Shown here: positions 43,880 through 52,100 of the stretch, in pieces
How positions within the stretch are numbered: position 1 is the first letter of the stretch
How the letters are laid out: the number at the start of each line of letters is the position of its first letter
Source: Oscillospiraceae bacterium
GTDB taxonomy: Bacteria > Bacillota > Clostridia > Oscillospirales > Acutalibacteraceae
Length of the DNA stretch: 64,000 bases
Direction of reading: 5' to 3'
Assembly (NCBI GenBank): GCA_902790325.1
Contig: CADARP010000009.1
Span: 107,717 to 171,716, forward strand
Position numbers and translations under genes: made by a program
The notes under the pieces: generated by a model
Told to the model about the DNA's origin: nothing
The model's input: only the letters and a program-made list of their open reading frames with translations
Databases searched by the model: none

Positions 43880-45016
43880 ATGCAGAAAAAGAGCAAAACG
43901 ATTCTGACAGCTGTGGTGACGGCGCTGTTTGTGCTGTCCGTCGGCTACTTCGCGCTGCTCGCGCCCACCACGGCGTGGTACTATCAGAAAGAAGACGACA
44001 CGTATTCGTTCGAGTTCGGCGATTTTGACATGACCAATGCTCTGCAGTCCGGCGAGCAGCAGATCGCGGACATCACGTTCCGCGGCGCGACGCGCTTTGC
44101 GGATGCGGGCGAGACGCTGTTCGACGAGATGCTTCATATCATCAAGGTCGACGCCACGAACAACGGCGATTCCAACGGCAGCGTGCGCATCACCGTCAAG
44201 CGGGAGAACGACGAGCACGAGCTTGTCGAAATACCGCTCGACAATGAAGAGGGTCTGCGCTGGTTCGTCTATGAGCCGGATGCGAACACGACGGTCAAAG
44301 ATAAGATCGACACCATGCTCAGGACGTGGAATCCCGACTGGCCGATCGACTACAACACCCTGACCAGCGAGATCGACGGTTCCGGTAATGCAGCATTTTC
44401 GGACTACAACCAGGAGAACGGCGAGGCCGAGACCGAATATGAAAAATACAACGCCGGCAGTTCATCCGGCGGCATTTACAGCGGCGCGATCAACGCGCTC
44501 ATAGAGTACAACAAGCGCGGCGTCACCGTCCCGGCCAACAGCACAAAGGAAGTCTATGTTGCGTTCTGGGTCGAATACGGCGCGGCGAAATCGGCGCTCG
44601 GCGTCGGAGACAGCGCTGCGGAGCGCGATACGTCGATCCCGTCGCTGACCTTTGAGGATCTGACGATCTCGATCAAGGCGATGCCCGACATCGGCGGTAC
44701 GGATACCACGGCGCTGACGATCAGCAACACCGCTTCCGCCTCTGCGGACGTCAAGCTGTACTACTGGACAGACGGATGGACGCTGTACACCGACGATACG
44801 TACACCGACGGCGTCATCACGGTCGCATCGGGCAGCTCGGTGCAGCTTGAAGATCTGTCGGTGGGCGAACGCTACAAGCTGGAGATCCAGGGCGCGTCGC
44901 CGACGGTGCATTTCAACGACAGCGATGCAGAGCGGGAAATGAACGACGCGGGCACGGTCATCACCGGTACGTTCTCCAACGGCGCCAACGCTATCGCGAT
45001 TGCGGCCAACGCATAA
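43880..45016 (+). CDS. SipW-type signal peptide protein (TasA-like)
   Basis: A 378-residue secreted protein with signal KKSKTILTAVVTALFVLSVG ending in APTTAWYYQKED, a SipW-type variant. The mature region contains an acidic beta-rich domain (DYSFEFGDFD-like strands, IRITVKREND-like strands), AVYVAFWVEYG-type strands near the middle, and a C-terminal Ser/Thr/Ala-rich domain with no anchor. GAGGTG at 43868-43873 sets ATG 43880. It is one of the larger candidate fibre subunits of the second half of the locus. Confidence 0.7.
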   Translation: MQKKSKTILTAVVTALFVLSVGYFALLAPTTAWYYQKEDDTYSFEFGDFDMTNALQSGEQQIADITFRGATRFADAGETLFDEMLHIIKVDATNNGDSNGSVRITVKRENDEHELVEIPLDNEEGLRWFVYEPDANTTVKDKIDTMLRTWNPDWPIDYNTLTSEIDGSGNAAFSDYNQENGEAETEYEKYNAGSSSGGIYSGAINALIEYNKRGVTVPANSTKEVYVAFWVEYGAAKSALGVGDSAAERDTSIPSLTFEDLTISIKAMPDIGGTDTTALTISNTASASADVKLYYWTDGWTLYTDDTYTDGVITVASGSSVQLEDLSVGERYKLEIQGASPTVHFNDSDAEREMNDAGTVITGTFSNGANAIAIAANA

Positions 45017-45055
45017 TTTCCCTTCAGGATTCTTTAGACGGCAGGGGGAGTCAAC

Positions 45056-45775
45056 TTGAAAACAAAAAAACGTAAGGCGTCGCCTTCCGTACTGATCGTA
45101 CTGATTGTCGCCGTCCTGCTCATATTGTCGGTCACCTTTGCGGCGATCTTTCGCCAGTCAGTCGACGTTACGCGCACATTCAGCGTTTCCAACTTTTCGG
45201 CGCAGAGCGTTGTGAAGTTCGAGGGCTTGTCCGACAGCAGAATGGAGCCGTACAGAACGTCCTCCGGCGGCGTGCTTGCATCCGTGGATCCTGCAGCCGA
45301 CAACTACATCGGCAAGCTGCGCGCAAGCGTGCAGTACAGCGGCCGCGGCGTGGGACTTGTCCGCGTGCGTCTGGTCGAGGAATGGAGCACGACCAAAAAC
45401 GGCGTGCGCACGGTGCAGCCGTATCAGCTCAGCATTCCGTATATCGTCTCCGATCTCTACAACGGCTCCGGCGCAAATCAGACCAAGTGGTTCGACAACC
45501 GCGCGAGCGACTACTGCTTCTACTATGCGACGCCTGTCTACAGCACCGGCACGAGCGAGATCGACCTGATCGAGGGCGTGGACGCGTCGAGCATCGACCT
45601 GGGCGTCCTGCCGATCGACACGCAGATCAACATCCTCTTCGAGACCGACGCGGTGCAGGTCAACCGCTATCCGCAGTATTGGGGACTGGATAAGCTCCCG
45701 TGGACGGGATCGTCTGCCGATGAGCATACCGGCGTTACGCCCGCCGACGATGTGAGTCTGCCGACGACGCCGTAA
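45056..45775 (+). CDS. Secreted or membrane-anchored protein of the matrix locus
   Basis: A 239-residue protein: a basic N-terminus, one hydrophobic helix (VLIVLIVAVLLILSVTFAAIF) and a beta-rich extracellular part ending in a Thr/Pro-rich tail. It has no Trp cleavage motif, so it may stay anchored. The only reasonable start is TTG 45056, five bases after GGGGGAG (45044-45050). No family recognised; the sequence VRVRLVEEWSTTKNG suggests a beta-sandwich as in the TasA-like neighbours. Confidence 0.65.
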   Translation: MKTKKRKASPSVLIVLIVAVLLILSVTFAAIFRQSVDVTRTFSVSNFSAQSVVKFEGLSDSRMEPYRTSSGGVLASVDPAADNYIGKLRASVQYSGRGVGLVRVRLVEEWSTTKNGVRTVQPYQLSIPYIVSDLYNGSGANQTKWFDNRASDYCFYYATPVYSTGTSEIDLIEGVDASSIDLGVLPIDTQINILFETDAVQVNRYPQYWGLDKLPWTGSSADEHTGVTPADDVSLPTTP

Positions 45776-45977
45776 GGATCGCCTGCGCATTGGCACACGA
45801 ATGCCGCGATTCCTAAATATTGAATGGTTTTTGCCGCGATTTGGCGGGCAGCTTATGGCTTTGCTTGTCGGGTTGCGGCACTTTTTATAAAGCGAGAACG
45901 CGATTTCCGCTGCCTTTTGCGTGGTGCGCGTTTATCCCCGCCTTTACTGCAAAGAATTGTTTCGGGAAGGTATGCTT

Positions 45978-46571
45978 GTGGCAAAAGTGACAAAACAGAA
46001 GCAGTCCGCCGGAGAAGGTCCCGGCGGCGGCAAGGAACGTCTGCGCCGTGCCGCGTTCGCGCTGCTGGCGGTACTGGCGGTTTTCGGTATCGTGGTGTCG
46101 GCGCTTTCCGTGCGCAGCGAGCAGCTGCAAAAGAAAGTGACGCTCCTGTATGCCGGCATGCTGGAGCGGGACAACGTCATGCCGATCGAGCTGTCGGAAA
46201 AGCGCGTGCGCGAGAGCGTGCGGGCAACGAAACGACACGGTGATACCCACGCGTTCACCTATTTCTGCACCCGCACGCTGCAGTTGGAAGCGAATGCGAT
46301 GAGCGGCTATATTCTGTTCGGCAACCCGGCCGACAACGACTGCGACCTGGTGCTGTCGATTTTTGACGACAAGGATGCGCTGATCTACCGCTCCGGCGGC
46401 ATCAAGCCGGGTACGTATCTGACGCAGATCCGGCTTCCCGTTGAAGCGTGGGAGGGCGGCACATATGTCTGCAAAGCGGTCGTGACCGCGTACAAAGGTA
46501 CCGATTTACCATACAAATGCGTCGGCGCGCAGTATTCGCGCCTGACCGTGAAGGTGGGGGAGACGTCATGA
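45978..46571 (+). CDS. Membrane-anchored extracellular protein, paralogue 1
   Basis: A 197-residue protein with a basic cytoplasmic start, one helix (AAFALLAVLAVFGIVVSAL) and an extracellular domain with ILFGNPADNDCDLVLSIFDD, IYRSGGIKPGTYL and WEGGTYVCKAVVTAY. This pattern repeats in the next gene, so the two are paralogues. The start is taken as GTG 45978, seven bases after GGGAAGG; ATG 45972 is too close to that site. Its TGA overlaps the next ATG. The domain is unnamed to me; an accessory of fibre anchoring is inferred from position only. Confidence 0.65.
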   Translation: MAKVTKQKQSAGEGPGGGKERLRRAAFALLAVLAVFGIVVSALSVRSEQLQKKVTLLYAGMLERDNVMPIELSEKRVRESVRATKRHGDTHAFTYFCTRTLQLEANAMSGYILFGNPADNDCDLVLSIFDDKDALIYRSGGIKPGTYLTQIRLPVEAWEGGTYVCKAVVTAYKGTDLPYKCVGAQYSRLTVKVGETS

Positions 46572-47122
46572 GTGCGCGCAAGAAAAAAATGGAGGAGAAG
46601 ACCGGTTTCACACCGCGCAAGATCCTGTATCTGTCGCTCGCCGTACTGATGTTTTCCGCGATCGTGTCGTTTTTGCTCACGGCAAACACGAGCAACAAAC
46701 CCGCGGCGCAAGCGGTTCGCGGGCTTTTCGAGGGACGCGGCAGGGTCGAGGACGGTCTGCTGGAGATCGAGGGCGTGGAGCCGATCGAGAACGTGCCCGA
46801 GGGCGAGGTGCGGTACTACATCAACAAAAAGGTCGTGTTCCCGAACGGGTACGAGCAGGGCGACATCGTGCTGCAGAACCCCTCGGCATGCGGGTATGTG
46901 CTGCAGTTCCGCTTCTATCTGGCGGACGGCAGCAGCGCCGAACCGATCTACACGTCGCCGCTGCTGCGCCCCGGACAATACCTCAACGGCGACAAGCTCG
47001 GCCGGCACATCCCGAGCGGCGGGTATGACTGCACCTATACCGTGACGGCGTACGACGCGCGGAACGAATCCGTCGAGAGCGGCACGGTCAGCGGCTTTTT
47101 GCGGCTGGAGATTATGTCATAG
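46568..47122 (+). CDS. Membrane-anchored extracellular protein, paralogue 2
   Basis: A 184-residue protein with the same layout as the preceding one: charged start, one helix (ILYLSLAVLMFSAIVSFLL) and an extracellular domain with IVLQNPSACGYVLQFRFYLAD, IYTSPLLRPGQYL and IPSGGYDCTYTVTAYD. The shared order NP, C, IY-x-S, PG-x-Y-L, GG-x-Y-x-C shows common ancestry. Coupled by an ATGA overlap. It is the last gene of the locus and ends against a convergent small gene. Confidence 0.7.
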   Translation: MSARKKKMEEKTGFTPRKILYLSLAVLMFSAIVSFLLTANTSNKPAAQAVRGLFEGRGRVEDGLLEIEGVEPIENVPEGEVRYYINKKVVFPNGYEQGDIVLQNPSACGYVLQFRFYLADGSSAEPIYTSPLLRPGQYLNGDKLGRHIPSGGYDCTYTVTAYDARNESVESGTVSGFLRLEIMS

Positions 47123-47273
47123 GGCGGTCGTGCGACTGCGTGCGTTCGAGATCCATCTGATACAGCAGCAGTGCGTGCTGCTGGCTGCGGCGGTATTTCG
47201 GCGGCAGACGGCGTTTTTGCAAAATCTGCTCGATGTCCGCGATCCGCGCGCGCAGATACTGTTCTTTCGTCAT
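47112..47273 (-). CDS. Small charged hypothetical protein (53 aa)
   Basis: MTKEQYLRARIADIEQILQK is followed by a basic, Gln-rich second half. It is predicted as a helical hairpin. AAAGGAAG lies eight bases ahead of the ATG at 47273 on the minus strand. Its 3' end overlaps the end of the convergent surface gene by 11 bases. No function recognised; short proteins of this composition are frequent in Clostridia. Confidence 0.5.
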   Translation of the reverse strand: MTKEQYLRARIADIEQILQKRRLPPKYRRSQQHALLLYQMDLERTQSHDRPMT

Positions 47274-47356
47274 ATTTTCGCTTCCTTTCCGCAAACAGTA
47301 TGGCTCGTCCGGCGGAAAGAATGCTTGTAACTTTTTGAGAAAAAGGAAGGATTATT

Positions 47357-48109
47357 ATGCGCATTGAAAATATTACCATGCAGGGCGCCGGCGACGTTTC
47401 GCTCACGGCGTTCATCCAGGAGCCGTCCCGCGAGATGCCCAACATGACGCACCGTCCGGCGGTGCTGGTGATCCCGGGCGGTGGGTATCATTTCTGCTCC
47501 GACCGCGAGGCGGAACCGATCGCCATGCTGTTTCTGCAGCAGGGGTATTCGGCGTTCGTGCTGCGCTACTCCGTGCAGGCGGCGGCCGCGTGGCCGAATC
47601 CGCTGCGCGACGCGGAAAACGCGATGCGTCTGATCCGCGGCAATGCCGAGGCATGGGACGTTGATCCGCACCGGATTGCGGCGATCGGCTTCTCGGCGGG
47701 CGGACATCTGGCGGCGGCGCTTGCGACGATGAGCGGCGAGCGCCCCGATGCGCTGATCCTCGGTTATCCGTGCATCCTGGACGAAATGGACTGCATCCGG
47801 GAGTTCTCCGCGCCGGCGCTGGACTGCAAGGTCGACGGCAGCACGCCGCCGACGTTCATCTTCGCCTCGTCCGACGACACTTGCGTGCCGATCCGCCACT
47901 CGCTGCGTTTTGCCGACGCGCTCGACCGTGCCGGCGTCCCGTTCCAACTGCACATCTTCGACCGCGGCGGACACGGCTTCTCAACGGCGACGCACGTCGT
48001 CGTGGCCAGACAGCAGGATCGCGCGAATCTGCGCGAGGCGCGCCGCTGGATGCCGATGTGCACCGATTGGCTCAACCGCCTGTTCGGCGTCGATCCGGCT
48101 GCGGAATAA
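47357..48109 (+). CDS. Alpha/beta hydrolase (esterase, acetyl-esterase-like)
   Basis: A 250-residue cytoplasmic hydrolase. PGGGYHF forms the oxyanion-hole region, GFSAGG holds the nucleophile Ser (about residue 115), SSDDTCVP the acid and GGHGF the catalytic His, as in the BD-FAE/xylan acetylesterase group of the family. No signal peptide, so it would act on imported oligosaccharide esters or similar small esters. AAGGAAGG sets the ATG. A strong terminator follows. Confidence 0.85.
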   Translation: MRIENITMQGAGDVSLTAFIQEPSREMPNMTHRPAVLVIPGGGYHFCSDREAEPIAMLFLQQGYSAFVLRYSVQAAAAWPNPLRDAENAMRLIRGNAEAWDVDPHRIAAIGFSAGGHLAAALATMSGERPDALILGYPCILDEMDCIREFSAPALDCKVDGSTPPTFIFASSDDTCVPIRHSLRFADALDRAGVPFQLHIFDRGGHGFSTATHVVVARQQDRANLREARRWMPMCTDWLNRLFGVDPAAE

Positions 48110-48146
48110 GCGCTTCTGCCGGATCACAGATGCGTTTCCGCTTTTC

Positions 48147-48174
48147 ACCCTCCTTCGGGAGGGTTTTCTTTTTT
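48147..48174 (+). terminator. Rho-independent terminator after the esterase gene
   Basis: ACCCTCC-TTCG-GGAGGGT stem (48147-48164) followed by TTTCTTTTTT. Confidence 0.93.
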
Positions 48175-48190
48175 GTCTCTGTCCGTTCCG

Positions 48191-48253
48191 TTCATTTGTT
48201 TTGAACAGAAATGAACAAAATAATGTTGACAAGGGGATTGACTGCGCTATAAT
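48191..48253 (+). promoter_or_regulatory. Promoter with an upstream inverted repeat
   Basis: TTGACA (48226-48231) and TATAAT (48248-48253) with a 16-base spacer drive the truncated signal-peptide gene at 48345. An inverted repeat, TTCATTT with AAATGAA (48191-48215, 11 bases between arms), lies just upstream and could be a regulator site. Confidence 0.75.
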
Positions 48254-48344
48254 AAAGATTATAGATTATTTATGATAATGTGGTCTGTTATGTATTTGAC
48301 GCTGTGCGCAGCGTACAGACGGATCACACGAACGGAGGAAAACG

Positions 48345-48488
48345 ATGCATATGACGAAAAAACTCATGGCTCTGCTTTTGGCGGCGCTGCTGGCGTTCGG
48401 CACGTTCGCCCTGCCGACGTTGTGCATCACTTCCTCTATATTGAGCTGCGAGATAAACACCGCATACCGGAAAGACTCCGCCCTGTAG
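48345..48488 (+). pseudogene. Truncated secreted-protein gene (signal peptide only)
   Basis: GGAGG at 48334-48338 and ATG 48345 begin a clear signal peptide (HMTKKLMALLLAALLAFGTF ending ALP at 48416). The frame then runs into sequence that belongs to a phage gene on the other strand and stops at 48488, giving a 47-residue product. The body of the original secreted protein is gone. A complete consensus promoter is still present upstream. Confidence 0.75.
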
Positions 48489-48748
48489 GAATCCGAAAGA
48501 TAGCCGTATACAGCACGCGCACACAGCCACTGCCGAAGGGCGGCGGCTTTTTCCTTTGTCCCGATAAACGAAACGGTGTACGACACTTCTACGTTTTTGA
48601 ACCGGTTGTGGTCGAGGATGACGTCGCCGTCCCGACCGGGCACCGAGATCAGCTCGAAGTCCGGCTGGGGACCGTTGTAGATGGATTTCTCCTCGACGAT
48701 CAGCCCCATTTCGTAACTGTAATAGCCGTTGAAATAAAAGTTGTTCAT
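48420..48748 (-). pseudogene. Phage distal tail protein fragment
   Basis: From ATG 48748 on the minus strand about 110 residues match the N-terminal domain of siphophage distal-tail components as I know it: NNFYFNGYYSYEMGLIVEEK, ISVPGRDGDVILDHNR, AALRQWLCA, YLSDSYRAESFRYAVFIS. Full-length proteins have more than 200 residues; here homology ends near 48420, where the frame enters the signal-peptide gene and continues to 48266 without sense. No other phage gene is in the window. Confidence 0.7.
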
Positions 48749-48749
48749 C

Positions 48750-49153
48750 AGAACGCCGCCGCCTTTCTGTTCATCTTTTTACGAAAAATATCTATAATTC
48801 TCTTTTTAATTCCTATAATGTATTGACAGATGTTCAGGATGTGCTATAATCTCGTACAAAATGAATAAGTGTCTATAGCATATCAGAAAGACTTGATAAA
48901 AGAACGGGTACGCGATATGCGTTTTGACAGACAGATTTAATAATTCTGTTCTGTTCATTTCTGCATAGCTTCGTATTGCTTTCGGCATCTGCCTTGTGGT
49001 GTGACGATCCACGGGCTGTCGTATTTTAGGTAACGGCTGCGGATTTATCTGGCTTTTCAGCCAATGACTGATACAGTATGTATGCGGTCAGCGGGCAGGC
49101 AAAAATCGGCAGAGGTATACATTTAACCAAAAAGGCAATCAGGAGGAAGATTT
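48750..49153 (+). promoter_or_regulatory. Promoter and about 300-base leader of the ubiquitin-like protein gene
   Basis: TTGACA (48823-48828) and TATAAT (48845-48850), 16 bases apart, form a consensus promoter. Transcription should start near 48857, giving a leader of about 297 bases before ATG 49154. The leader is AT-richer than the genes around it and contains TGTTCATTTCTG (48952-48963), the reverse complement of 48206-48217. I found no known riboswitch pattern in it. Confidence 0.7.
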
Positions 49154-52100
49154 ATGACAAAGATGAAAAAACCTGTCAGCCTGCTGCTGGCGGTGCTGAT
49201 GATCGTCAGCATGTTCGCAATCACAGCGAACGCGATGCAGATCTATATCACTGTGGTCGGCGGCGAGAGAACGATCACCCTTGACGTGGAACCGTCTGAC
49301 ACGATCGAAAACGTCAAAGCAAAGATTCAGGACAAAGCTGGTTATGAACCGGAAAAGCAGACGTTGGCTTATTACAGCACTGTGCTGGACGACAGCAGAA
49401 CGCTTGAGGACTACAATGTTCTGCCGGACAGCACGATGACTCTGACGGTCGCCTCTGCAAGCAAATATGATGCGATCTACATCTTCGGCAACGGCAACGG
49501 TAACTGGCTCCATAATATAAATTGGGCTTGCGACGAAGTAAACAAAATGACCGAAACGCAGACCGATCTTTACACGTACACCGCGGAGGATCTCCCGCCT
49601 GTCGGTATATACCAGTTCAAGTTCACCATGGGTGACCTGAACACCAGTTGGGGCGGCTTGAACCTGGACGGCACCGACTTCGCAGTCACGCCCGGTACCG
49701 CCTGCGTCGCGTATGAATCCAGTTTCCCGAGCAGCTTAACTTTCCAATTGACGCAAAGAAGCAATGTTGAGATCCAGTTCGATCTGCGCGGTTCAACGCC
49801 GATGGTTCTGCTCACCGTGTCCGAACCAACGCATGCGCAGGAGGAATTCGACCATTACTACCAGATCACCTTTACACCGGCAAGCAGTTTTACCTATGAT
49901 TCCGTGAACTGCTACTGGTGGGGCGGTTCAAATGGTATCGTCTGGCCGGGACAGGCCATGACGAAAGTCGGCGATGTCTGGACGCTGGTTTTCGGCGACA
50001 ACGACAATATCGAGGACGTTATCGATAGCGGCGTCATCTTCAACAACAGCAGCGCAGGTCAAACGCTCAATCTTGATTTTGTGCTGAACGAACAGCGGCA
50101 GGCGGACAGCTTTGGAACCTATGTCATCAATCCCTACAGCGAGGTGGAGTTCGTACCGACGTACACCGTCACATGGAACAACTGGGACGGCACGGCATTG
50201 AAGACGGAAGACGTCGCAGCAGACACGGTACCGGTTTACGACGGCGCGACGCCGACCAGAGCGGCAGACGATACCTATTCCTACACGTTCTCCGGCTGGT
50301 CGCCCACCGTCTCGGCGGTCACAGGCGTCGTCACGTACACGGCTCAGTTCACCCCAACGGCGACGCACGCCCATGACGACGTGGTGTTTGCGGCGTGGAC
50401 GAGCGCGAACGACCTGCCGGCCAGCGGCAATTACTATCTGACGACGGACGTCACGAGACAAACGACCAAGGTCGTCACCGGCGAGCTGAACCTCTGCCTG
50501 AACGGACACACCGTCACCTACAACGGCACGGACGGAATGATTTATTACATCAGAAACGGCGGAACGCTGAATCTGTACGATGCACAAGGCGACCAAGGCG
50601 TCCTCACCGGCGGCAACAGAGTTCAGCAGGGCGGCGCTGTCTATGTACAGGGCACGGGCAGCACGTTCAATATGTACGGCGGCACGATCAGCGGCAATTC
50701 GTCAAATTCCGGCCCGTTCGACACGTGCGGCGGCGGCGTAGCCGCAATGAACGGCGCTGTGTTTAATATGTACGGCGGCGTGATTACCGATAATGTTTCC
50801 GCAAACGGCGGCGGCGTAGCGCTGTCGAACGCGACCGGCAACATCTACGGCGGCACGATCAGCGGTAACACCGCATATTTCGGCGGCGGCGTGTACGCTT
50901 CCGATTCCGCGGTGCTGAACCTGCGCGGCGGCACGGTCACCGGCAATACGGCGACAGACGAGGTGATTCCCTATCCCGACCTCAATCACGGTTTTGTGCC
51001 GGGCGGCGACGATGTGTTCGGCAACAGCACTTCTGTGATCAATCTCTACGGCACGACGGTCAGCGGCAAAATCTCTTCCACCGACCCGATCGAAATCAAG
51101 GACGATCTCGGCAGCAAGGTGTACGAGGTCAGCCTGGTTGACAGCGCCGACAAATACAACCCCATTGCCGGCGTCATCACGAACGGCCTTTCCGGCAAGG
51201 GCACGCTCGCGAACTTCACGAACGGCTCCGGCGCGGACTTTGTGCTCCTCACCGACGCGTCCGGCGAAGCGAGATTTGCCCCGGCATTCAATACCGTCAC
51301 ATGGAACAATTGGGACGGCGGCAACCTGGAAACCGATACGAATGTAGCCGCAGGCGCGACCCCGTCCTATGACGGCGCAGCACCGACCAAGGCGGGCGAC
51401 GAGACGTATGCCTACATGTTCTCCGGCTGGAACGACGGCACGAACACCTACGGCGTCGGCGATACGCTTCCTGCCGTCATGGGTGATGTGACCTACACCG
51501 CGGCGTTTACGTCAGTGCGCAAGATCGCGCTTACGCTCAACGTCGGCGAAAACGGAACCGTTACGGCAGGCCTCGGTACTTACGGAAAAGCTTCGGACGC
51601 TGCCAATAGTGCGAATTTATCTCTTCCGGTGAAGGTTATGGACCGCTGCTCGCTGAAGCTGGAATACGATCATACGGTCAATATCGTGGAGGGCGGTTCT
51701 ATTACCGTTCAAACCGGCGGTACGTTTACGTTCTATCCCGCTTCCGACAACACGGGCGTGATCACCGCAGTGCCTGCCGCGGGTTACGCTTTCGCAGGCT
51801 GGTATAACGGCGAGACGCTGTACGCCGAAGGCGCGGTTCTCGATTACAAGGCTGTCAGCGAGAGCGTTACGCTGACCGCTAAGTTTGAAGAACTGCCGGC
51901 GAGCGCAGTCGCAGGCGTGACGATCGGCGGCAGCACCACGTACTACAGCGACTTCACATCCGCGCTTGCCGCGTGGACGGCGGACAGCACGCTGACGCTG
52001 TATGCCGACGTCACCACGACCGCGCCCATCGACGTCGGCGAAAGCAAGACGCTCGACCTCAACGGCCACGGCATCACCTACACCGGCAGCGGACTGAGCG

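Noticed and set aside
16271..47122. A sortase-built pilus
   Set aside because: No LPxTG motif, pilin motif or sortase gene occurs; the peptidases are signal peptidases with S-M-E-P and T-H-R motifs.
48857..49153. A riboswitch (including c-di-GMP type) in the long leader of the ubiquitin-like gene
   Set aside because: The conserved core sequences of the c-di-GMP riboswitch are absent and no other known aptamer pattern was recognised by eye.
49235..49450. A functional bacterial ubiquitin-conjugation system
   Set aside because: The domain has no C-terminal Gly-Gly, the protein is secreted, and no E1-, E2- or JAB-like gene is nearby.
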